DNA of 64,000 nucleotides, from assembly GCA_039654915.1 (NCBI GenBank), contig CM077596.1, positions 7,626,001-7,690,000 on the forward strand, written 5' to 3'. How positions within the stretch are numbered: position 1 is the stretch's first letter; each line of letters begins with the position of its first letter. Made by a program: the position numbers and the translations under genes. This stretch comes from Aquilaria yunnanensis. Taxonomy: Eukaryota > Streptophyta > Magnoliopsida > Malvales > Thymelaeaceae. The notes beneath the pieces were generated by a model. It had not been told where the DNA came from, did not search any database, and was given only the letters and a program-made list of their open reading frames with translations. Below are positions 56,574 through 64,000 of the stretch, in pieces.

Positions 56574-59500
56574 ATGGCAGAACAAGCCGAAGGACGTCTC
56601 ATGGAGATGGAGTCCAAGATTGAAAGTATGTCAGAACAGATGAGACAATTGATGGAATTAATCAAAGGGAAAGCAACTCAAGTCCCCATCAAAGAAGTGC
56701 AAGATCCCACTTATCCCCCGGGATTCACCCCGCAACGAGTCTCAGTCCAAGAAAACCTGTTTCAAGAATCAGGACCGTCTGCTAGTGTTCACCTGAAACA
56801 AGACACTGTACAGGAAGAGAAGAAGACATTACCAAAAGAAGAAGCAGAATCTCAAAAACTCGAAACAATAGAAAAGCGACTGCGAGCCATTGAAGGAGGC
56901 ACTATATTCGGATCTCTCTCGGTAGATGACCTCTGCTTAGTGCCAGATGTCGTAATCCCTTCAGATTTTAAGGTGCCAGATTTCGTGAAATACGATGGAA
57001 CGAGTGATCCCATCACTCACATCACATTGTTCCTAAGGAGACTACAACCACTCACAAAAGATGAAAAGGTGTGGATCGCACTTTTTCAGGAAAGTCTCAC
57101 AAAATCAGCATTACAGTGGTATCTAAGCCAAGGTCCAAGGAACATAAAAACTTGGAATGACCTTGCTCAAGCCTTCATCGGCAACTATAAACACGTTATG
57201 GACTTGGCTCCGGATCGCCAAACTCTCCAAAACATGGAGAAGAAAAAGCTAGAAACTTTCAAGGAATATGCGCAGCGGTGGAGGGACTTAGCTGCACAGG
57301 TTCAGCCACCCATGACAGAAAGAGAAATGGTCACTTTGTTTGTCCAGACACTGAAATACCCATATTATGACAAACTTATTGGCAATGCGGCAACTAACTT
57401 CTCTGACGTAGTAATGTCTGGAGAAAGGATCGAGCATGGTATCAGGACTGGGAAGATTACTGAATCCTTTAGCGATCCTATGAAAAGAGGAGGACCTTCC
57501 AGAAGAAAAGATGAAGAAATACAACAAATAGGAAGAGGAAGAGGGATTCCCTTCGTGGGCACTGTGGCCACCGGACCTCGCCTATCCTATTCTGCCAATA
57601 AGCCCAATTATTATCCTACCAATAGGCCCAATGATTACCCTCCCAATAGGCCCAATGATTATCTTCCCAATAGACCCAACAATTATCCTCCCAACAGACC
57701 TAATCAGTTACGGCCACCTGTTCCAACTCCTCCAGTACCTGCACCAAGACCAAGAGAAATCTTCGCACCAATTCCCATGACTTACACTGAGCTGTATCCA
57801 AAACTCATCGAAAGTCAACTTATTCGCCCAATCCCTACAAGGCCATTGGAACCCCCGTATCCAAGGTGGTATGACCCTAACATAAATTGCCCATATCATG
57901 ATGGTACCGTGGGCCACGGACTGGAAAATTGCATAGCATTGAAGCGTATAGTCCAACAATTAATTGAGTCAAAGTGGTTGGACTTTTCCGATGAACCAAA
58001 CGTCACTCATAATCCATTGCCTCCTCATCAAGCCAAACCAGTCAATATGATGGAAGAATACTGGCCGATGAAGAAAACAGTCAATGATATCATAACCCCT
58101 CTTAAGCATGTATATTCATGCCTTGTGAAAGAAGGGATTATCATAGGAAAGTCTTCTGGAAATAAAGAAGTCGAGGATGAGGAGTGGTGCAACTTTCATA
58201 ACAGTAAGAGTCATTCTATCCAAGAATGCCCAGAATTCCGTAAAAGTCTACAAAGTCTTATGGACTCCTCCCAAATCATCGTTTTTATGTCAGATAAAGA
58301 GGATGACGTGAATGTGATAATTAAAGAACAAGAAATCAATATCATGCCAAGACCACTAGTCATTCCAATATCAAAATCTGCTCTCAAGCCTTTAAGAATT
58401 CAAGTTCCAAAGCCATTCCCGTACAAATCAGACAAAACTGTTCCATGGAACTATGGCTATACTTCTAACATCACATCAACTCCGTTAGAAGTTGGGGGCA
58501 TGACTAGAAGCGGTCGGTGTTATTCTCCCGAGCAAATGAACAAGCTCCAACAAGAGAAGAATGTTACGGATCCAGCAAATGGACCTATTAACACATCTAA
58601 AGAGCAAGAGATGCCTCGAGCAGTAACAGATGAACAAGCTACTGAGTTTCTCAAACTCATAAAGCAAAGTGAATACAGTATCGTGGAGCAGTTGAACCGT
58701 CTGCCAGCAAAGATCTCCATACTTTCATTACTCTTAAGTTCTGATGCCCATCGAGAAGCTCTTCTCAAAGTCCTGAATAAGGCTTATGTTGAACAAGATA
58801 TCTCCGTGAACAACTTTGACCACCTTGTCAACAACATCACGGCACAAAATCTCATCACATTCACTGACGATGAGATACCAGCAGAAGGAAGGGGTCACTC
58901 TAAGGCTCTGCATATTTCGATTAAATACAAAGATCGGATTATGGCCAGAGTTCTTATCGACAATGGGTCAGCTCTAAATGTAATGCCACTCGAAACCTTA
59001 CATAAGATTGGTTTAGACCCATCATACCTCAACAACAGTCATATTGTTGTTCGAGCATTTGACGGAACGAAGAGAGATGTTGTTGGAGAAATAGAGCTAC
59101 CAATAGGGATTGGTCCCTGTCTTTTCCACATCACATTCCAAGTCATGGATATTTGTCCATCTTATACCTGCCTGCTGGGAAGACCATGGATCCATATGGC
59201 CGGAGCAATTCCTTCTTCATTACACCAGAAAATGAAATTCATTATTGAAGGAAAGATAATCACGGTCTTCGCTGAAGAAGACATCCTGCTATCAAGACCT
59301 GCGGATGCTCAATATGTCGAAGTCAATGAAAATATACCTGATTGCTCCTTCAGGTCTTTTGAGATTGTCAATGCTGCTTATGTCAGCGAATATGGAGAAG
59401 AACCCATTCCTAGCATCTCTAAAACAAGTCGCATGGTTGCCAAACTCATGATAAAAGGAGGATACTCACCGGGGTTAGGACTGGGACAAGATTTACAAGG

Positions 59501-59885
59501 AATCACAGAACCATTGAAAATCACCACAAATGAAGGGAAATACGGCCTAGGCTTCACACCGACAAGACATGATAAAATGAAGGCAATAGCTGAAAAGAGA
59601 GAAAAGAGGATTGCACGATTAACGGGGCATCCTCTCCAGGAAAGAAATCTGGATATCCCTGAAATCACCGAAACATTCGTGAGTGGTGGTCTCATTCCAA
59701 AAAATGACAATGAAGGCAAGCTGACTATCAACATCAACAAGTCTTTTGAAAGTCTTTCTATTCAGGCAATCATCAGCGATTCACCTGAAGAGGAGGAGCT
59801 TGTTCAACCTTGTGGCCCACGGGATGTGCTGAACAATTGGGAGGCGATAGAACTGCCTGTTATAATCGAAAGCTTTCCAAAGTAA
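56574..59885 (+). CDS. gag-pro: Gag-protease polyprotein with G-patch, 1,103 codons
   Basis: Residues 1-30 form a charged coiled coil (EMESKIESMSEQMRQ). The Retrotrans_gag capsid domain spans about 135-285 (KYDGTSDPITHI, ALQWYLSQGP and ETFKEYAQRWRDLAAQV). A tandem (N/D)Y.PNRPN repeat, about five units, lies at about 340-380. Two CX2H-type zinc-knuckle-like motifs follow: CPYHDGTVGHGLENC at 439 and CNFHNSKSHSIQEC at 539. The aspartic protease has its active site IDNGSALNVMP at Asp796, where the usual form is DSG or DTG. A G-patch-like segment (GGYSPGLGLGQDLQG) is at about 960-1005. The protein assembles the particle and processes the polyprotein. The frame closes just after a GT donor at 59882, and the splice to pol is described separately. 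It is open throughout. Confidence 0.95.
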   Translation: MAEQAEGRLMEMESKIESMSEQMRQLMELIKGKATQVPIKEVQDPTYPPGFTPQRVSVQENLFQESGPSASVHLKQDTVQEEKKTLPKEEAESQKLETIEKRLRAIEGGTIFGSLSVDDLCLVPDVVIPSDFKVPDFVKYDGTSDPITHITLFLRRLQPLTKDEKVWIALFQESLTKSALQWYLSQGPRNIKTWNDLAQAFIGNYKHVMDLAPDRQTLQNMEKKKLETFKEYAQRWRDLAAQVQPPMTEREMVTLFVQTLKYPYYDKLIGNAATNFSDVVMSGERIEHGIRTGKITESFSDPMKRGGPSRRKDEEIQQIGRGRGIPFVGTVATGPRLSYSANKPNYYPTNRPNDYPPNRPNDYLPNRPNNYPPNRPNQLRPPVPTPPVPAPRPREIFAPIPMTYTELYPKLIESQLIRPIPTRPLEPPYPRWYDPNINCPYHDGTVGHGLENCIALKRIVQQLIESKWLDFSDEPNVTHNPLPPHQAKPVNMMEEYWPMKKTVNDIITPLKHVYSCLVKEGIIIGKSSGNKEVEDEEWCNFHNSKSHSIQECPEFRKSLQSLMDSSQIIVFMSDKEDDVNVIIKEQEINIMPRPLVIPISKSALKPLRIQVPKPFPYKSDKTVPWNYGYTSNITSTPLEVGGMTRSGRCYSPEQMNKLQQEKNVTDPANGPINTSKEQEMPRAVTDEQATEFLKLIKQSEYSIVEQLNRLPAKISILSLLLSSDAHREALLKVLNKAYVEQDISVNNFDHLVNNITAQNLITFTDDEIPAEGRGHSKALHISIKYKDRIMARVLIDNGSALNVMPLETLHKIGLDPSYLNNSHIVVRAFDGTKRDVVGEIELPIGIGPCLFHITFQVMDICPSYTCLLGRPWIHMAGAIPSSLHQKMKFIIEGKIITVFAEEDILLSRPADAQYVEVNENIPDCSFRSFEIVNAAYVSEYGEEPIPSISKTSRMVAKLMIKGGYSPGLGLGQDLQGITEPLKITTNEGKYGLGFTPTRHDKMKAIAEKREKRIARLTGHPLQERNLDIPEITETFVSGGLIPKNDNEGKLTININKSFESLSIQAIISDSPEEEELVQPCGPRDVLNNWEAIELPVIIESFPK

Positions 59886-60080
59886 TCTAATAGTAAAAAC
59901 CTCCTAAAGAAAGGTTCAATCAATAGGGTGTAGTCTTTGTTTAAGTGAACCTTTTAGTTATTGCTTTTTATTCCAATAAAGTTGTGATTTATGCACATTG
60001 TAAATAAAGTACCAGTTTGCATCCATCTCATTCGTGCCATTTTTTTTTTCTTCTCTTTCTTTTCTCTCTGGATAATGCAG
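59882..60080 (+). other. Predicted intron joining gag-pro to pol
   Basis: The donor GTAATC sits at the stop codon. The acceptor is a strong pyrimidine tract (60038-60070) followed by ATGCAG. Its length is 199 bp. Removing it keeps one phase: the codon split at 59881/60081 is completed and ten further codons lead to the pol ATG at 60112 with no stop. Ogre elements are known to splice an intron at this point. Unspliced RNA would make Gag-Pro only, spliced RNA Gag-Pro-Pol, giving a ratio control (inference). Confidence 0.8.
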
Positions 60081-60111
60081 ACCCAAAACTCTCTTTGATG
60101 ACAATGAAAGA

Positions 60112-63100
60112 ATGAACTTTGATAATCCTGTAAACACTACCGACTCGGATGACGAAGATCTTCAAGTATCTCCTGAGCTATTAAAAATGATTGAGCGAGA
60201 TGAAAAAGAAAGAGCAACAAGTCAAGAACCAACTGAGGTATTCAACCTGGGAGACAGTCAGGATGTAAAAGAAGTCAAGATTGGCACTTTATTCCCTCCT
60301 GAAGAAAAAGAAGAATTAGTCCATTTATTGAAAGAATATGTGGATGTGTTTGCTTGGTCATACCAAGATATGCCTGGCCTAAGCTCAGACATAGTACTAC
60401 ACAAAATACCCTTGAAACCTGGGGCGAAGCCTGTCAGACAAAAGTTACGAAGATTAAAGCCGGATCTAATCTTAAGAGTGAAAGATGAGATTCGAAAGCT
60501 GTGGGATGCAGGATTCCTTGGGGTCGCTGAATATACAGAATGGGTGGTTAACATTGTTCCAGTCGAAAAGAAAGAAAGCGGGAAACTAAGAGTTTGTCAG
60601 GACTACCGGCCATTGAACGAAGCCAGTCCTAAAGATAACTTCCCACTTCCTCACATTGATACGCTGGTGGATAATACCGCAGGAAACTCCTATTTTTCCT
60701 TCATGGATGGCTTCTCTGGATACAATCAAATCAAACTTGATCCAGATGATATGATAAAAACTGCCTTTATAACCCTTTGGGGTACCTTCTACTACAAGGT
60801 GATGCCTTTTGGGTTAAAGAATGCTGGTGCTACATATCAAAGAGCCATGGTTGCATTATTCCATGACATGATGCATAAAGAAATTGAAGTATATGTAGAC
60901 GACATGATCGCCAAAACTTTCACTGCTAAGGGGCATCTAAAAGTGCTAAGAAAACTATTCGATAGACTTCGCAAATATCAACTGAAGTTGAATCCTGCCA
61001 AATGTATTTTTGGAGCCTCTTCAGGAAAGTTATTGGGTTTCATGGTCAGCAAGGATGGGATTCGAGTTGACCCGAGTAAAGTCAAAGCAATACAAGAAAT
61101 GCAACCCCCGAAGACTCCAAAACAAGTAAGAAGTTTCCTGGGCAGAATCAACTTCATAGCAAGGTTCATTTCACAATTGACATCCAAGTGTGAACCTCTT
61201 TTCAAATCACTGAAGAAGAACAATCCGATCGAGTGGAATAACGAATGCCAAGAAGCATTCGAGAAAATCAAGCAATATCTATCAAATCCACCAGTCTTGG
61301 TACCACCCCGATCTGGAGAATCGTTGATTCTATATTTATCCATACAGGATTCTTCATTAGGATCCGTATTGGGTCAACGTGATGAGACAGGCAAGAAAGA
61401 GCACGCAATTTACTATTTGAGCAAGAAGCTTACCACATATGAAGCGAAATACTCAATAGTAGAAAAGTCCTGTTGTGCCCTTGCATGGGTAGCACACCGA
61501 CTACGACACTACATGCTCAACAACACCACATTGCTAATCTCCAAGACTGATCCCATTAAGTACATTTTTGAGAAACCAGCTTTATCAGGCAGGATCGCAA
61601 AATGGCAAATGCTGTTGTCTGAATACGACATACAGTATGTCACCCAAAAGGCTGTAAAAGGGAGTGTGATTGCTGAATATCTGGCTGATAGAGCATTGGA
61701 TGATTATGAGCCAATGAAAATGGAGTTTCCTGATGGAGATATAATGACGATAGAACAGGAAGTCTCTAAAGATGATGAAACATGGAAAATGGCATTCGAT
61801 GGAGCATCTAATGCTTTGGGACAAGGGATTGGAGCCATACTCATCTCTCCAAGTGGAGAGCAATTCCCTCTTACAGCAAAAATTACATTTCCTTGTACCA
61901 ACAATATAGTAGAGTATGAGGCATGTGCTATGGGACTCCAAATGGCACTGGAATTGAAAGTGCGAGATCTCCGAGTTTATGGGGATTCCGCATTAGTCAT
62001 ATATCAAATCAACGGAGAATGGGAGACAAGGGATTCAAAATTGATCCCTTACCAAAAGCTCATACTAGACTTGGCTCGAAAATTCAACAGTATAAGCTTC
62101 CATCATCTTCCAAGGGAAGATAATCAAATACCGGATGCTTTAGCTACTTTGGCTGTTATGTACAAGATCAGTGACCCCGAGCATACTCCTGTGTTCGAGA
62201 TGAGAATAATAGATTCTCCAGCTTATTGCATGAGCATCGAAGAAGAATTGGATGGAAAGCCTTGGTATCACGATATCAAGAAATACCTCAAAGAAAGAGT
62301 ATATCCACCAGAAGTATCAGAAAATGACAAGAAATTTCTACGAAGATTGTCAATGGGTTTTCTTTTAAACCTAGACATACTTTACAAGAAAACCCCAGAC
62401 TCGATGCTACTTCGCTGTGTAGATACTCATGAAGCACGAAAGATCATGGAAGAAATTCATTCTGGAATATGTGGAGCACACACTAGTGGTCATACCATGG
62501 CAAGACAAATAATGAGGGCTGGTTACTATTGGCTCACATTGGAAAGTGATTGCGTCAATCACGTAAGAAAATGTCACAAATGCCAAATATATGCCAACAA
62601 GATCCAAGCTCCACCTGTTCCTCTTAATGTAACAGCAATACCTTGGCCTTTTGCCATGTGGGGAATCGATGTTATTGGAGCAATTACCCCTAAAGCTTCC
62701 AATGGTCACAAATTCATCCTAGTTGCAATTGACTACTTTACTAAATGGGTAGAAGCTGTGTCTTATGCAAGCGTAACTCAAAAGGTGGTATGCCGGTTCA
62801 TTAAGAAAGAAATCATTTGTCGCTATGGACCGCCAGAGTGTATCATCTCAGACAATGCCACGAACCTGAATAATGCAATGATGCAGACTTTGTGCCAGCA
62901 ATTCAAAATCAAGCATCTCAATTCAGCACCTTATCGACCGATGATGAATGGTGCAGTAGAAGCGGCCAATAAAAATATCAAGAGAATTGTTGAAAAGATG
63001 ATCGTCACTTACAAGGACTGGCATGAGATGTTACCTTTTGCACTACATGCTTATAGAACTTCTACCCGTACTTCTACTGGAGCAACACCTTTTTCTCTGG

Positions 63101-63510
63101 TATACGGTATGGAGGCTGTATTGCCCATCGAAGTTGAAATTCCTTCATTAAGGGTACTAATGGATACTCAATTAGGAGAAGCAGAATGGGTCAAAGCTAG
63201 ATACGAGCAATTAAATCTAATTGATGAAAGAAGAATGATAGCCCTCTGCCATGGGCAACTTTATCAAAGAAGGATGATTCGTGCTTACAACAAAAAGGTT
63301 CGCCCACGACAATTTCACGAAGGTGACATAGTGCTCAAGAAAATTTTACCCATGCAACATGATTCAAGAGGAAAATGGACACCAAATTATGACGGGCCAT
63401 ATGTCGTGAAGAAAGCATTTTCAGGAGGGGCACTAATTCTGACAGAAATGGATGGACGAGAATTACCGAAGCCAGTAAATTCGGATGCAGTAAAGAAATA
63501 CTTTGCATAA
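60112..63510 (+). CDS. pol: Pol: RT, RNase H, second RNase H, integrase, 1,132 aa
   Basis: Start at 60112 is conventional. Translation probably begins in gag-pro after splicing. RT spans about 125-300, with FPLPHIDTLVD, SFMDGFSGYNQI, MPFGLKNAGATYQRAM and YVDD at 261-264. The first RNase H is at about 385-515 (ILYLSIQDSSLGSVLGQ, YYLSKKLTTYEAKYS). A second, archaeal-type RNase H is at about 555-685 (FDGASNALGQGIGAIL at Asp563, YEACAMGLQMAL, VYGDSALVIYQ, LPREDNQIPDALA). Integrase has an HHCC-type zinc finger (about 780-830, ending CHKCQ). Its core has Asp853, Asp914 and Glu950, with a spacing of 35 between the last two. No chromodomain is seen. The frame is uninterrupted and active-site residues are present. 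Confidence 0.97.
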   Translation: MNFDNPVNTTDSDDEDLQVSPELLKMIERDEKERATSQEPTEVFNLGDSQDVKEVKIGTLFPPEEKEELVHLLKEYVDVFAWSYQDMPGLSSDIVLHKIPLKPGAKPVRQKLRRLKPDLILRVKDEIRKLWDAGFLGVAEYTEWVVNIVPVEKKESGKLRVCQDYRPLNEASPKDNFPLPHIDTLVDNTAGNSYFSFMDGFSGYNQIKLDPDDMIKTAFITLWGTFYYKVMPFGLKNAGATYQRAMVALFHDMMHKEIEVYVDDMIAKTFTAKGHLKVLRKLFDRLRKYQLKLNPAKCIFGASSGKLLGFMVSKDGIRVDPSKVKAIQEMQPPKTPKQVRSFLGRINFIARFISQLTSKCEPLFKSLKKNNPIEWNNECQEAFEKIKQYLSNPPVLVPPRSGESLILYLSIQDSSLGSVLGQRDETGKKEHAIYYLSKKLTTYEAKYSIVEKSCCALAWVAHRLRHYMLNNTTLLISKTDPIKYIFEKPALSGRIAKWQMLLSEYDIQYVTQKAVKGSVIAEYLADRALDDYEPMKMEFPDGDIMTIEQEVSKDDETWKMAFDGASNALGQGIGAILISPSGEQFPLTAKITFPCTNNIVEYEACAMGLQMALELKVRDLRVYGDSALVIYQINGEWETRDSKLIPYQKLILDLARKFNSISFHHLPREDNQIPDALATLAVMYKISDPEHTPVFEMRIIDSPAYCMSIEEELDGKPWYHDIKKYLKERVYPPEVSENDKKFLRRLSMGFLLNLDILYKKTPDSMLLRCVDTHEARKIMEEIHSGICGAHTSGHTMARQIMRAGYYWLTLESDCVNHVRKCHKCQIYANKIQAPPVPLNVTAIPWPFAMWGIDVIGAITPKASNGHKFILVAIDYFTKWVEAVSYASVTQKVVCRFIKKEIICRYGPPECIISDNATNLNNAMMQTLCQQFKIKHLNSAPYRPMMNGAVEAANKNIKRIVEKMIVTYKDWHEMLPFALHAYRTSTRTSTGATPFSLVYGMEAVLPIEVEIPSLRVLMDTQLGEAEWVKARYEQLNLIDERRMIALCHGQLYQRRMIRAYNKKVRPRQFHEGDIVLKKILPMQHDSRGKWTPNYDGPYVVKKAFSGGALILTEMDGRELPKPVNSDAVKKYFA

Positions 63511-64000
63511 TGAAGAAATTTTCGAACAGAAGGGGAGAAGTGGATACAGGGTTACCAAAGTTTATTTGATCAAAGTTGTCAAAGAGAGCTTTCTTCCCTT
63601 ACACTTTCATTATCTATCTGTACCCAAGATTTTCATATTCTTTTACCCATAAATAAAAGCCAATTCTCTTTAACTTACCTTAGATTCTCACGTTCAAAAT
63701 GCTAAAGTCGCTTCTATCCAGTTCTTTTCCTTCAAATCTCACATTCCTACTAGCCTTAAGTGTGCAATAAATTGTGACTTTTGAAGGAAGAATAGTAATA
63801 ATTAAAACTTAGAAAAAAAACAAAGACCGTAGATTACTTTGATAAGCTTTGTGAATTAAAACAGGTAAGATTGAGGTCCTGCTTTGCGAGCAGCACAGAA
63901 CATAGGCTAACAAAGAAGAAGGAGTAACAAATCTTTGGGAGATAGCCTTGGTGGTAGCCTGAATGATCATTTCAGAAGTCTTAACATGTCTATGTCAGCA
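63511..64000 (+). other. 3' noncoding region of the Ogre-like element
   Basis: No ORF. A purine-rich stretch AGAAGGGGAGAAG lies at about 63528, but the following bases are not the LTR start, so it is not the functional polypurine tract. The 3' LTR lies beyond the window edge. Confidence 0.6.

Larger units (their letters stand above)
50148..64000 (+). mobile_element. Ogre-like Ty3/gypsy (Tat lineage) retrotransposon, intact as far as visible
   Basis: Order: 3.9-kb 5' LTR, tRNA-Arg-type PBS, long leader, extra ORF1, gag-pro, a 199-bp intron-like gap, then pol with RT, RNase H, a second (archaeal-type) RNase H and integrase, and at least 490 bp of 3' noncoding sequence. A second RNase H marks the Tat lineage. 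The additional 5' ORF and an intron between protease and RT mark the Ogre group. All three reading frames are open. The window ends before the 3' LTR, so LTR identity and the right TSD cannot be judged. Confidence 0.93.

Noticed and set aside
63525..63545. Purine-rich run as the 3' polypurine tract of the Ogre-like element
   Set aside because: The LTR start TGTTGACACC does not follow it. The real tract must be beyond the window.

Overview
The window is a plant nuclear sequence, very AT-rich and made almost entirely of transposable elements and their wreckage. Everything recognisable points to a flowering plant, probably a eudicot: an Ogre/Tat-type Ty3/gypsy element with an extra 5' ORF, dual RNase H and a spliced gag-pro/pol; plant L1-type LINEs with a zf-RVT domain; a small Ty1/copia element; CACTA, hAT, Stowaway and probable Mutator-like elements. 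No rRNA, tRNA, CRISPR or complete host gene was found. The only host-like trace is a promoter plus a 25-codon signal-peptide exon near 2.7 kb.

Layout. 0-1.7 kb: a decayed En/Spm (CACTA) transposase-like fragment. 2.1-5.7 kb: dispersed repeats and the orphan signal-peptide exon. 5.69-10.17 kb: a decayed copia element on the minus strand with both LTRs and a near-perfect TSD, inserted into an antisense LINE remnant. 10.4-18.3 kb: LTR-like sequence, shared repeat blocks and a 2.5-kb insertion. 18.8-23.7 kb: a nearly full-length plus-strand L1-type LINE with a poly(A) tail, many stops, but an intact-looking RT core. 23.7-28.5 kb: a tandem repeat, a probable Mutator-like element, a second LINE 3' end and a second copy of the 2.1-kb repeat. 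28.5-32.9 kb: antisense LINE pieces broken up by a hAT MITE, a solo LTR and a CACTA-like insertion. 33.1-37.1 kb: terminal-inverted-repeat elements nested up to four deep, with a TSD-bounded 2,194-bp CACTA element and a Stowaway MITE at the core. 37.8-47.2 kb: gypsy LTR-like blocks and a gypsy RT/RNase H remnant that is split by a solo LTR of the Ogre-like family. 47.2-64 kb: Ogre-like LTR sequence and then a structurally intact Ogre-like element (5' LTR 50148-54066, PBS, ORF1, gag-pro, intron, pol). The right edge of the window cuts this element before its 3' LTR.

How the genes work together. Only the 50-64 kb element still looks functional. Its ORF1 (564 aa), gag-protease (1,103 codons) and RT-RNase H-aRNase H-integrase (1,132 aa) are open end to end. 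A 199-bp GT-AG interval between gag-pro and pol would, if removed, fuse them in frame into about 2,245 codons. All the other elements are decayed, and their order of nesting gives a relative history of insertions.

All identifications come from reading the sequence and from knowledge of the families. No database search was run.
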